A stretch of DNA of 41,626 nt from Candidatus Omnitrophota bacterium. GTDB lineage: Bacteria; Omnitrophota; Gorgyraeia; Gygaellales; Profunditerraquicolaceae. The stretch lies in NCBI GenBank assembly GCA_028711825.1, contig JAQTRM010000002.1:1-41626 (forward strand). Direction: 5' to 3'. Shown piece by piece: positions 23,897 through 31,053 of this stretch. The notes under the pieces were generated by a model, which saw only the letters and a program-made list of their open reading frames with translations, ran no database searches and was not told the DNA's origin. Made by a program: the position numbers and the translations under genes. The number at the start of each line of letters is the position of its first letter. The stretch's first letter is position 1.

Positions 23897-25050
23897 TTTC
23901 GTCTCTCCTCTATCTGGGCGGGCCGGCCAAAACTGTAATTTTTAAGAAAAACTGTCAAAACCCGCGCCCCGTGGTATAAACTATCCAAATCGGCATATTC
24001 GTCGGCAATATGGGCACAGCCCTCTTTGCCGAAACCGGTAGCTACCGCCGGAATATTTCTTTCCTTAAAAAATGTTATTACTGTCGCACCTTCCGATCCG
24101 CTGATCTTCGGAGAAATCTTTAAACTGCGCATCGCGCAAACCAGACTCCTGACCAAAGGATGCTCCGGAGAGATATAATAAGGATTTTGGATTCCCTGAA
24201 TCCGGATCTTATAATTATCGGTGTAGCGGCGGATCGTTTTTTTCAGGGAACTTAATATTTCTTTTTCCGAAGAACCGGGAAGAAACCTGAAGTCTAATTC
24301 AAATTCACACCAGTCGCTGACAACATTCACTTTGTCCCCTCCGCGGATCGTCCCCACATTAACGGTAGGAGGATGAAGATACCGGTTTTTCTTAAAACGC
24401 GGCCGGCTGTTTTTAAGATCCGTGATTATTTTGGCCGCAATATCGATAGCATTAACCCCCAGCCAGGGGTAAGCCCCGTGAGCTTTCCTGCCGCGCAAAG
24501 ACACTTTAAGATGCATCAATCCTTTTTGCGTAACCACGATCTCGAAATCGTCGGCATCCAGGACAATCGCCGCGTCGGCCTTCAGAATGTTGCGTTTAAG
24601 TAAAGGGATCAGCCCTAAAGAAGAACCGCTCTCTTCGTCCGCGGTAGCCGCAAAAACAAGGTTATAATCAAGCTCGACACCGTCTTCAACGATGGAAGTG
24701 ATCGCCTCCAGCGCACTGGCTAAATTCCCTTTACAGTCCGTCGCCCCCAGGCCGTAAATTCTGCCTCCCTTTATCCTGGCCTCCAGCGGCGGGGTTTTCC
24801 AGTTATTACCCGACGGAACGGTATCCAGGTGCGGAGTAAGCAGTAAAGATTTTCTTTTTTTGTTTTCTCCCAGCGTAGCGATAACATTGACCCTCTTGTC
24901 CCTGAAGGCATAAGTTTTCACTTTCAGGCCGAGAGTTCTTAAATATTTTACGACGAAATCCGCGACCGCCCGCTCGTCGCCGGGAGGATTCTGGGAATCC
25001 AGCGAGATTAATTTTTGAATAGTCTTTATGAGACGTTTTTTATCGGCCAT
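23893..25050 (-). CDS. M20 family metallopeptidase (ArgE/DapE/ACY1 type)
   Basis: A 385-aa di-zinc amidohydrolase. Motifs in order: LTPHLDTVPSG (His74, Asp76), GLGATDCKGNLASALEAI (bridging Asp105), ATADEESGSS (Glu139/Glu140), IVLDADDFEIVVTQKGLMHL and a C-terminal GCAHIADEYADLD. The dimerisation domain begins near 175. ArgE, DapE and carboxypeptidase-like members share this layout, so the substrate stays open. The start is the ATG at 25050 (MADKKRL); a TTG three codons upstream has no spaced ribosome site. The gene overlaps the glycosylase end by 25 nt. Confidence 0.9.
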   Translation of the reverse strand: MADKKRLIKTIQKLISLDSQNPPGDERAVADFVVKYLRTLGLKVKTYAFRDKRVNVIATLGENKKRKSLLLTPHLDTVPSGNNWKTPPLEARIKGGRIYGLGATDCKGNLASALEAITSIVEDGVELDYNLVFAATADEESGSSLGLIPLLKRNILKADAAIVLDADDFEIVVTQKGLMHLKVSLRGRKAHGAYPWLGVNAIDIAAKIITDLKNSRPRFKKNRYLHPPTVNVGTIRGGDKVNVVSDWCEFELDFRFLPGSSEKEILSSLKKTIRRYTDNYKIRIQGIQNPYYISPEHPLVRSLVCAMRSLKISPKISGSEGATVITFFKERNIPAVATGFGKEGCAHIADEYADLDSLYHGARVLTVFLKNYSFGRPAQIEERRK

Positions 25051-25676
25051 AACGGGCAAACCTTACATTTCGGGTTATTCTTGCGGCAATACTCCTTGCC
25101 GGTTTTTACCAGTAACGCGTGATATTCGTTAAAAATCCCTTTGTCTTTTTTAAGGCCGCGCATAAAAACATCCTGCAGCCGCGCATAATCGTCATCTTCT
25201 CCGGACAAGCCGTGCCGCAGCAGTATCCTCCGGGTATAAGCGTCGATAACAAAAACCGGTTTATCCAAAGCGTAAAGCAATATGGAATCTGCGGTTTCCG
25301 GACCGATGCCGTTAACCGCCAGGAGCTCTTTTCTTAAAAGTCCCGCCTCCTGTTTACGCATCCGCTCGATTTTCCCTTGATAGCTTCGGAAGAAGAATGC
25401 GAGAAAATTCCTAATCCGGAGAGCCTTAATATTATAATACCCGGCGCTTTTAATCAAAGCCGCGAGCTTTTTCCGCGGAAACCGGTAAAGCCGGACGGGA
25501 TCTAAAAGTTTTTTCTTCTTAAGGGAAATGATCGCCTTTTCGACATTAGACCAGCTGGTATTCTGGGTGAGGATCGCCCCGACGATCACCTCGAATGCGC
25601 TTTGCGCGGGCCACCAGCCTTGCGGGCCGAAAGCGGAATACAACCGCCGGTAGATCAGTTTAATCTTACCCTTCAT
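25026..25676 (-). CDS. Endonuclease III-like HhH-GPD DNA glycosylase, atypical
   Basis: A 216-aa HhH-GPD protein. The helix-hairpin-helix is LLAVNGIGPETADSILLYAL and the GPD Asp is Asp145 in VFVIDAYTRRI. The lysine used by bifunctional endonuclease III (GVGRKTA) is Glu127 here (GIGPETA), so a monofunctional glycosylase without lyase activity is expected, as in MagIII-like enzymes. The 4Fe-4S loop has Cys197, Cys204 and Cys207, but the fourth position (C-X6-C-X2-C-X5-C) is Lys213. The C-terminus overlaps the next gene's start. The substrate base is unknown. It starts within the end of the PilZ protein gene (4-nt overlap). Confidence 0.88.
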   Translation of the reverse strand: MKGKIKLIYRRLYSAFGPQGWWPAQSAFEVIVGAILTQNTSWSNVEKAIISLKKKKLLDPVRLYRFPRKKLAALIKSAGYYNIKALRIRNFLAFFFRSYQGKIERMRKQEAGLLRKELLAVNGIGPETADSILLYALDKPVFVIDAYTRRILLRHGLSGEDDDYARLQDVFMRGLKKDKGIFNEYHALLVKTGKEYCRKNNPKCKVCPLWPIKNVS

Positions 25677-27619
25677 TCCTTAAGTTCTAAAGGATTAAAA
25701 CCGTAATAGGCGAAAAGGGTATAGGTGGTCCCGGAAACCGAACCGGTATGGCTGCCTTTAGGAGTCGACCAGCCGTGCCCGGTGCTCACCTGATCCTGCG
25801 TGGCATAGGGCAAACAACCCTCTCCCTGCCCGGAGGGGGAAGGGCTGGAGATGATCATCTTACAAAGTTCGCCCAGATACATCCGGGCCTTCCTTCCGTA
25901 TTCATCCGCCTTAGCCTTATCTCCTTTTTTCAGGTAGAAATCCTCCATAATTTTGTATGAAACAACCATCTGTGCCGTCCATTCGGAAGAAACCACTCCG
26001 CCCCGGGCGGTATGAAGCAGCGGTGCAAAATCAAAACCTTTGACCTTTACGGTCTTGCCGTCCAGGCCGGTAAAATCCACCTCCACGCTGCAACTCTCTT
26101 CCACAAATTCCATAATCTTATCGGGATCCATCCCCAATGAAAATAATTTTTCCGGTCCGATCGCGGCGATACTCCAGGCATAAGTATCGGTGGCAATGGT
26201 AGAATCCCCCTTGCCGCGCTTTACCGGCAGTTCCGGACGGTCATAAGTATTGTTCAGCATCCACGTCAGCACCTTCTGGGCGGCACGGGAATAGGCCTCC
26301 TTGCCGGTAACCTCGGCCAGCATCGTAAAAAACGCGTAAGCGTCGAGGTTATGCTCGGTAGAATACCATGTCACGTTCGGTCCGCCGCGCAGCCCGCCTC
26401 CGGCGTCTTCATTCTGGAGTTTAATCATGGTGGCGGCGATACTCTCCGCTAAATCCAAATACCTCTGGTCCTGACTAAAATGCGTATACTGCATTACCGC
26501 AAGGCCCAGCCAGATATTCGGACCGCAATGCATGATAAATTCGGCAGGCCCCCCATCGTCAACATAATAGGCGTTCAGGAACCATCCATTTTCCCTTTTT
26601 GCCCGGTGGGCGAAGAAATCCAGGATTTTCCTGGCACGTTCAAAGTCCGAAAACCTGGAATAAGCCTGCGCCAGGAGGGCCAGGTCATAGGTAAAAGACC
26701 AATTGGCGATCTCCTTATCGCCTTCGAAGCTCGATACCAGTCCGGTGCGGCTGTTCTGGTGAATCTTAAGCCAACGGTACATATTATCGAAATTGGCTTT
26801 TTCCAGGACCGCCTTTTTCTCCCCGAGATCGGTGAGCTCTTTCCGGGCTTTAGTTTCATTACGCACAACCTCCGCCAGTTTCTCCTCCAAGACGGTCTTT
26901 TCTTCGGAGAGCCCTGAGATCAAGTTGTTTAATTTTTCAATCTGGACGAGGTCCCCCTTCTGGATCGCCTGGATCGACTCCTTTTGCGCTTCCACGGAAC
27001 GTATCCTCTCCTGGAGAACATTCAATTCCGCGGCAAAGGATTCTTTTTGAGCGGCAACCTCCTTAATCTTTTGCTGCGCCAGGTCGGCAGCCTTCAACAC
27101 GGTGGTCAACCTGCCGATCAAAAGCTTATTGCCCTGGGTCAGTTTATAATTAAGGTAACTGTTGAGCCCCAGGCCGGCGGTAAGCAGGATGACTAAAAAC
27201 AGGGTTACCGGGACAAAAAGTTTTTTCAGCCAGGCATAACGCATCAGCCGGATGTTCTGACGGGCGGAGATAAGATCATAGCTTATCCCGATGAGGTAAC
27301 GGTGCCTTTCATCAAGAATCTCCTTAACCCAGGCAATGCTGGCCTGCGCAAGAACCGGCCTCCGGCTCACCGGGACGTCAATCTCCAAAAGGAGTTTGGC
27401 GTTCTTTTTGCGGATGATCTCAAACAACCTGGCGTCCAGGCTGTTCACTGTCAGACAGATACCCCCTTTGCTGATGTTATTGGTAAAACCCTGCACCCAA
27501 TCGGATAAAAAAATATCCTCTCCCGGTTTTTTCAGGCGGAACTCCACCGGAAAAACCGTATCCAGACGTAGATATTTGCGGTGCTCTTCGGGGATCGATT
27601 TTTTATTTTTATAAAGCAT
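25673..27619 (-). CDS. PilZ domain, membrane anchor, coiled coil and six-hairpin glycosidase-like domain
   Basis: A 648-aa multi-domain protein. Residues 10-125 form a PilZ domain with RKYLR (Arg14, Arg18) and NISKGG (48-53), matching the c-di-GMP motifs RxxxR and [ND]xSxxG. Residues 135-155 are a membrane helix. Residues 160-275 are a coiled coil. Residues 280-645 read as an (alpha/alpha)6 glycosidase-like domain: GPNIWLGLAVMQYTHFSQDQ, WYSTEHNLDAYAFFTMLAEV, ATDTYAWSIAAIG and SSEWTAQMVVSYKIMEDFYL. PilZ is predicted cytosolic and the catalytic domain outside the membrane. The architecture suggests second-messenger control of polysaccharide turnover; activity is unproven. Confidence 0.8.
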   Translation of the reverse strand: MLYKNKKSIPEEHRKYLRLDTVFPVEFRLKKPGEDIFLSDWVQGFTNNISKGGICLTVNSLDARLFEIIRKKNAKLLLEIDVPVSRRPVLAQASIAWVKEILDERHRYLIGISYDLISARQNIRLMRYAWLKKLFVPVTLFLVILLTAGLGLNSYLNYKLTQGNKLLIGRLTTVLKAADLAQQKIKEVAAQKESFAAELNVLQERIRSVEAQKESIQAIQKGDLVQIEKLNNLISGLSEEKTVLEEKLAEVVRNETKARKELTDLGEKKAVLEKANFDNMYRWLKIHQNSRTGLVSSFEGDKEIANWSFTYDLALLAQAYSRFSDFERARKILDFFAHRAKRENGWFLNAYYVDDGGPAEFIMHCGPNIWLGLAVMQYTHFSQDQRYLDLAESIAATMIKLQNEDAGGGLRGGPNVTWYSTEHNLDAYAFFTMLAEVTGKEAYSRAAQKVLTWMLNNTYDRPELPVKRGKGDSTIATDTYAWSIAAIGPEKLFSLGMDPDKIMEFVEESCSVEVDFTGLDGKTVKVKGFDFAPLLHTARGGVVSSEWTAQMVVSYKIMEDFYLKKGDKAKADEYGRKARMYLGELCKMIISSPSPSGQGEGCLPYATQDQVSTGHGWSTPKGSHTGSVSGTTYTLFAYYGFNPLELKE

Positions 27620-27641
27620 TTTAAATTTAAGTTATGAATCC

Positions 27642-27675
27642 TGTTATATTTTATAACAAATACCGCTTAAGGCAA
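27642..27675 (-). promoter_or_regulatory. Candidate promoter/operator for the PilZ gene
   Basis: On the minus strand TTGCCT (27675-27670), a 16-nt spacer and TAAAAT (27653-27648). The -10 lies within the inverted repeat TGTTATA-TTT-TATAACA (27642-27658). The gap to the upstream exonuclease gene is only 58 bp, so an internal promoter is plausible but unproven. Confidence 0.35.
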
Positions 27676-27677
27676 AA

Positions 27678-28508
27678 CTAAATCTTGCCGCTTTCTTCAA
27701 AACTTAAGATGTTGTCCAGGCGGAAAGTGCGCCTTTCCCGTTCAGGATAGCAGTCCCCGATCAAATACCAGTATTTATCGATCCGCTTGATCTGCCGGGG
27801 AAGAACCTCCCTCCAGGAAATTTCCCCGCTCCTGCTGGAAAGATACTTGAATTTTAAAATTTCCTGCGTCCGGATATGCGCCTGAATCAACCCGGAATTC
27901 CCCGGTTCCCCTTGCGCGGAAAAAGCGCCTTCAAAAGAAAAAAGAGTTAAAAAATCCGCAAAGGAAAAAATCCCTTTGCCGCGGCAAACTTCTTCCAGCC
28001 GGCAAAATACCTCCCGCGCCATCTCCGCGTCGGAAAAAGCGCGGTGCGACTGCGCCGATTTTATTCCCAGGGTCTGAGCCACAAACCAAAGCGCATAACG
28101 CGGCAGGCCGGGGAGCATCTTCCTGGCCATTGTCAGGATATCCAAAACCGAAAGATCCCGGATCGGCGGATAACCGGAAAGGACCAGTTCATTATTCAAA
28201 AACCCCAGATCGAATTCCGCGTTATAGAAACAAAGACAGCTACCTTTTATAAAATCCAGGAATTTCGGTATTACCGTTTCGATTGAGGGCGCGTTTTTAA
28301 GCATCTCCGGGGTAATCTTATTCACCGCGAAAGCCCCGGGCGAAACCGCCCTCCCCGAATTCACCAAAACGTCGAATTCGGAAATTCTCTCCTGCCCCCT
28401 GAACTTAATCCCGGACAGTTCCACGATACGGTCTCCGGAGGCATAAGACAACCCCGTGGTTTCGGTATCGAATATAACTAATTCTACTTCGTCGATATTC
28501 TTATCCAT
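27678..28508 (-). CDS. DnaQ-like 3'-5' exonuclease fused to a WYL domain
   Basis: A 276-aa protein. Residues 5-175 are a DEDDh exonuclease: FDTETTGL (Asp14, Glu16), YNAEFDLGFLNNEL (Asp100) and SHRAFSDAEMA (His155, Asp160). Residues 208-270 match a WYL domain: IQAHIRTQEILKFKYLSS, REVLPRQIKRIDKYWYLIGD with the WYL triplet at 247-249, and RRTFRLDNI. WYL domains bind nucleic acid or nucleotide ligands and usually sit on regulators. A longer in-frame start (28592) adds 28 residues of unrelated sequence inside the upstream gene; the ATG at 28508 gives a natural N-terminus. It overlaps the DUF2156 stop by 8 nt. Confidence 0.85.
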   Translation of the reverse strand: MDKNIDEVELVIFDTETTGLSYASGDRIVELSGIKFRGQERISEFDVLVNSGRAVSPGAFAVNKITPEMLKNAPSIETVIPKFLDFIKGSCLCFYNAEFDLGFLNNELVLSGYPPIRDLSVLDILTMARKMLPGLPRYALWFVAQTLGIKSAQSHRAFSDAEMAREVFCRLEEVCRGKGIFSFADFLTLFSFEGAFSAQGEPGNSGLIQAHIRTQEILKFKYLSSRSGEISWREVLPRQIKRIDKYWYLIGDCYPERERRTFRLDNILSFEESGKI

Positions 28509-29397
28509 TGCGGGTTGCGATATAGGCGGACACCAACCGCTGCGGATGATAAGAAAGCTTTGTCTTGCGCAAATTCTCCAGCCCCGAATCATCCATAATA
28601 TTAATATACCGGTAACCCTCTAAAGCCCGGCTAAACTGACGGAAAATAAACTGCGCCAGCCCTTTGATTGAAATATCCGTAATCTCATAAAGCAGGCAAA
28701 AGGTATCCTTATTAAGCCGGCAGCCGAAGCTGAATGCCTTGATTTCCCCGGACACCTTAACAACAATTCCTTCTAAACCCAGATTTTTGTAGCTCCCGAA
28801 GGCTCTCTGCAGCACGCTCCTGCTATCCTGGAGCATGCCGCGATAGACCTCGTCTCCGCACTTCCCCTTGCGTTCTGCGGCCCAGGAATCAAAAAGTTCC
28901 AGGCAATCCTTACGGTCCGCGAGAGTTAATTTCCTCCATTCATAATCAAAATGCTTTATAAAATAATTACAGGAGGCGCGCTGCGGTTTAAACCGGTTGC
29001 CTTTAAGCTCCGCCAGGTCTTGGCGCGCGCAAAGATAATCCGGGTCTTTTTCACGGCAGCGATAACCTAAAGTACGATAATATTCCAGGTCTTCGGCGGG
29101 AATATTTTCGATGCGCGAAATATCGCGGTTTTTATTAAATTTGTCCATTTCCCGGAAAATGCGCCGCACGGCATCCGGGGAAGGCTTTGTGCCCAATGGA
29201 GGCAGATATAAAAAACATCCCAGGCGGTCCCGAAAGAATACACAAAGCGTCCTTTCGACAAAACACCATTGGATTCGATAAAACGGGCGCCAGATATAAA
29301 TATTAACAAAAGAAAAAGCCGACAGCTCATGCCGGCGGGAATAAAGATACCGGTCAAATAAACCCCGGTCTTTCAAAAACAGGCTATTCAGTTTCAT
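28501..29397 (-). CDS. DUF2156 family protein (phosphatidylglycerol lysyltransferase C-terminal-like, GNAT fold)
   Basis: A 298-aa soluble protein matching the DUF2156 / LPG synthase C-terminal family. It has the early segment ELSAFSFVNIYIWRPFYRIQ, the conserved LKGNRFKPQRASCNYFIKHF, and a C-terminal half with GLEGIVVKVSGEIKAFSFGC, DISIKGLAQFIFRQF and YINIMDDSGLENLRKTKLSY. The MprF relatives transfer aminoacyl groups from tRNA to lipids, but stand-alone soluble members lack the flippase part and have no settled role. It overlaps the genes on both sides (14 nt with the cysteine-cluster gene, 8 nt with the exonuclease). Confidence 0.85.
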   Translation of the reverse strand: MKLNSLFLKDRGLFDRYLYSRRHELSAFSFVNIYIWRPFYRIQWCFVERTLCVFFRDRLGCFLYLPPLGTKPSPDAVRRIFREMDKFNKNRDISRIENIPAEDLEYYRTLGYRCREKDPDYLCARQDLAELKGNRFKPQRASCNYFIKHFDYEWRKLTLADRKDCLELFDSWAAERKGKCGDEVYRGMLQDSRSVLQRAFGSYKNLGLEGIVVKVSGEIKAFSFGCRLNKDTFCLLYEITDISIKGLAQFIFRQFSRALEGYRYINIMDDSGLENLRKTKLSYHPQRLVSAYIATRNG

Positions 29398-29893
29398 CAG
29401 GCAGTTCTAACTCCGCAACCTCCCGCACCTCCTCGTAAGCCTGGATAATCTGAGGGTTATTTTTCAGCATCAAACGCAAAGGCCGGGAGTTAAGATAATC
29501 CGTGAGGTAAGCGATATAGTCCCTGGCCGCCTGGCTATTGATATTTTCATAAACATACGGGCAGTTCAAGTCTACGGTTAAAAGGACTTTCCCCTTACGG
29601 AAATTAATCAAAAAAGGATAAAGCCTGCACTCGAAAGGATGGTTATTGTAAATTCCGCATTTGTTGGAAGACGCCTCTAAAAAAGGACAGATAAAACCTT
29701 CCCCGGAAGGGTCGGCGACCAATTTCAAACGGTGATCGACAGAAAGCGCGGCGGAGGGAATACCCGGCTTATCGAGCAGCCCTTGTATTTCTTCATCCAA
29801 AAGACAGGGGCCCCATACCGAATCCTCTTCCCTGAACCTGCAGCAGGAACGGCATTTAAGGCAAAATTCCTGGGGAACAAATTGACGGATCAT
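29384..29893 (-). CDS. YkgJ-type cysteine-cluster protein (putative zinc/iron chelating)
   Basis: A 169-aa protein with the CxxCxxCC arrangement CLKCRSCCRFREED at the N-terminus and CPFLEASSNKCGIYNNHPFE then CRLYPFLI in the middle. This is the CxxCxxCC...C...C...C signature of the YkgJ/UPF0153 family, predicted to chelate Zn or Fe. The reaction is unknown; partners are often membrane or modification enzymes. It overlaps the tRNA-binding gene by 4 nt (ATGA) and DUF2156 by 14 nt, so it is tightly coupled. Confidence 0.88.
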   Translation of the reverse strand: MIRQFVPQEFCLKCRSCCRFREEDSVWGPCLLDEEIQGLLDKPGIPSAALSVDHRLKLVADPSGEGFICPFLEASSNKCGIYNNHPFECRLYPFLINFRKGKVLLTVDLNCPYVYENINSQAARDYIAYLTDYLNSRPLRLMLKNNPQIIQAYEEVREVAELELPDETE

Positions 29894-30210
29894 TTAACGA
29901 TGCTCCCGGGTTTCAAGTTTTTTTCGGGACTGATCACCGCGAGAGATTCATCATCGGAAGCGGCTAGTATCATCCCCTGGCTTTCCACTCCCCGCAGAAC
30001 TACCGGATCAAGGTTATCGATTACCACCACCTGTTTTCCAATAAGCTGCTCCGGAGAATAAAATTTTTTTATCCCGGCAACAACCTGTTTTTGCCGCCCG
30101 CCCAGATCCAGCGTCAACACCACCAGCTTATCCGCATTAGGATGCTCGCTAACCTCCTTGATCTGCGCCACCCTTAACTCCAATTTTTTAAAATCCTCAA
30201 TTGTCGCCAT
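29890..30210 (-). CDS. Stand-alone tRNA-binding OB-fold protein (MetRS C-terminal / Trbp111-like)
   Basis: A 106-aa protein comprising one OB-fold: DFKKLELRVAQIKEVSEHPN, ADKLVVLTLDLGG, QVVAGIKKFYSPEQLIGKQV, VVIDNLDPVVLRGVESQGMI and LAA. It matches the C-terminal domain of bacterial methionyl-tRNA synthetase and Trbp111, which bind the tRNA elbow. It may be MetRS's detached C-terminal domain; metG is not in the window. AAGGAG sits 6 nt before the ATG. It begins the run that continues to the HAD gene. Confidence 0.92.
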   Translation of the reverse strand: MATIEDFKKLELRVAQIKEVSEHPNADKLVVLTLDLGGRQKQVVAGIKKFYSPEQLIGKQVVVIDNLDPVVLRGVESQGMILAASDDESLAVISPEKNLKPGSIVK

Positions 30211-30343
30211 CTTATGCTCCTTTTAGCAATAATCTAGGAATAAGTAAAGGCAGAGGCAAAGAAGAAACTATCCGTTTATCACAATCCCCAATTCTATCTA
30301 GCCCCGGGATACCCTAACTTATAATTAATATTAATGTTACAAC

Positions 30344-30435
30344 CCTAAAACAAATCTCCCCGCGCTAAAGCACGGGGCTTCTTTCCTTGGATTGTCCGCC
30401 ACTGAAACTTCGGCGGACAATCGTCACGCTTTCCG
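30344..30435 (-). ncRNA. Candidate small structured RNA (promoter, hairpin, terminator-like hairpin)
   Basis: A promoter-like site (30442-30470) points into a segment with a perfect 11-bp stem (GGCGGACAATC with GATTGTCCGCC, 30390-30422, 11-nt loop). A second stem follows, CCCCGUGC-UUUA-GCGCGGGG on the minus strand (30377-30358), whose U-G pair is only compatible with minus-strand RNA, and then AGAUUUGUUUU. The product would be about 92 nt. No known family is recognised. It could instead be an IS200/IS605-type end. The surrounding 30211-30343 has no gene. Confidence 0.4.
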
Positions 30436-30441
30436 ATTAAA

Positions 30442-30470
30442 ATCATAACATCCAAAAGGACAAAACTCAA
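30442..30470 (-). promoter_or_regulatory. Candidate promoter of the small RNA
   Basis: On the minus strand TTGAGT (30470-30465), a 17-nt spacer and TATGAT (30447-30442). The -10 matches five of six and the -35 four of six consensus bases. No open reading frame follows downstream before 30210. Confidence 0.45.
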
Positions 30471-30482
30471 GGCAAATCAACC

Positions 30483-30517
30483 TTCAGCTATCGGCTTTCA
30501 GCCTTCAGCTATCAGCT
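30483..30517. repeat. Heptamer array, CAGCT family, solitary (5 units)
   Basis: TTCAGCT, ATCGGCT, TTCAGCC, TTCAGCT, ATCAGCT in exact 7-nt register. It is the same family as the outer arms at 7438 and 13271, but no facing partner is seen within 300 bp. Confidence 0.82.
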
Positions 30518-30557
30518 AACCCAAAGGCAAATATCAGAAGGTAATAGTTAATGCGGA

Positions 30558-30716
30558 AAAATCAATTCCCGAATACCCCGGTCTAAAGACCGAAGTTTGT
30601 TTCTAAATTGTGCTTCAATTATGCTTGGGCATCCTTAAGTGAAATCAAAGGAATGCTCAAGCCGCTTCCATCCCCGGCGCTCTAAGGGCGGGGAATTAAG
30701 GCGGCGAACGCATAAA
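30558..30716. mobile_element. Possible remnant ends of an IS200/IS605-type element
   Basis: The segment holds two subterminal palindromes with TAAA-type loops (CGGTC-TAAA-GACCG at 30579-30592; CCCCG...CGGGG at 30672-30693). It ends in AAGGCGGCGAACGCATAAA, a near copy of which recurs at 30949-30966 beside another CCGGGG hairpin. Loops of this type with GC arms are typical of IS200/IS605 termini and their transposase-less derivatives. No TnpA or TnpB reading frame survives. The identification is by pattern only. Confidence 0.3.
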
Positions 30717-30720
30717 CCAA

Positions 30721-30746
30721 AAGCGCCACGGCTAACCGTGACGCTT
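30721..30746 (-). terminator. Terminator hairpin after tRNA-Asp
   Basis: On the minus strand AAGCGUCACGG pairs with CCGUGGCGCUU (11 bp, one U-G) around UUAG, followed by UUGGUUUAU. The wobble is only possible in minus-strand RNA. The U-tract is broken. It starts 7 nt after the tRNA-Asp CCA end. Confidence 0.7.
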
Positions 30747-30752
30747 CTTGAA

Positions 30753-30831
30753 TGGCGGGGCCGACGAGATTCGGACTCGCGATCTCCTCCGTGACAGGGA
30801 GGCGCTTTGAACCAGGCTAAGCTACGACCCC
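30753..30831 (-). tRNA. tRNA-Asp (GTC)
   Basis: A 79-nt gene including an encoded CCA. The acceptor stem is GGGGTCG/CGGCCCC, the anticodon stem CCTCC/GGAGG with loop CTGTCAC (anticodon GTC). The T-loop reads TCCGAAT rather than TTCGAAT, so position 55 is C instead of the almost invariant U. The gene has its own promoter and a terminator hairpin. Confidence 0.93.
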
Positions 30832-30845
30832 AAAATTTGAAACTT

Positions 30846-30874
30846 ATTATACTTATTTATCCACCCAAAGTCTA
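30846..30874 (-). promoter_or_regulatory. Promoter of tRNA-Asp
   Basis: On the minus strand TAGACT (30874-30869), a 17-nt spacer and a perfect TATAAT (30851-30846). The expected start is about 8 nt before the mature tRNA 5' end. Confidence 0.6.
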
Positions 30875-30970
30875 CTACTTTATTTTCCGCGCGCTTCCTG
30901 ACGAAAATAACCCTTCAACAATCCCGAACTAAAAGACCGGGGTTGTCAGGCGGCGAACGTATAAAATTTA

Positions 30971-31047
30971 TGGTGGGCGATAGAGGAGTTGAACCCCTGA
31001 CCTTCTGAATGTAAATCAGACGCTCTAACCAACTGAGCTAATCGCCC
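30971..31047 (-). tRNA. tRNA-Val (TAC)
   Basis: A 77-nt gene with encoded CCA. Acceptor stem GGGCGAT/ATCGCCC, D arm TAGCTCAGTTGGTTAGAGC, anticodon stem TCTGA/TCAGA with loop TTTACAT (anticodon TAC), T-loop TTCAACT. It begins 6 nt after the stop codon of V-ATPase subunit K with no room for a promoter, so it should be cut out of the V-ATPase transcript. Confidence 0.96.
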
Positions 31048-31053
31048 CCGGCT

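Noticed and set aside
28509..28592. A 28-residue N-terminal extension of the exonuclease
   Set aside because: It falls inside the DUF2156 gene and has no similarity to the exonuclease family; the ATG at 28508 begins just before the DxE motif.
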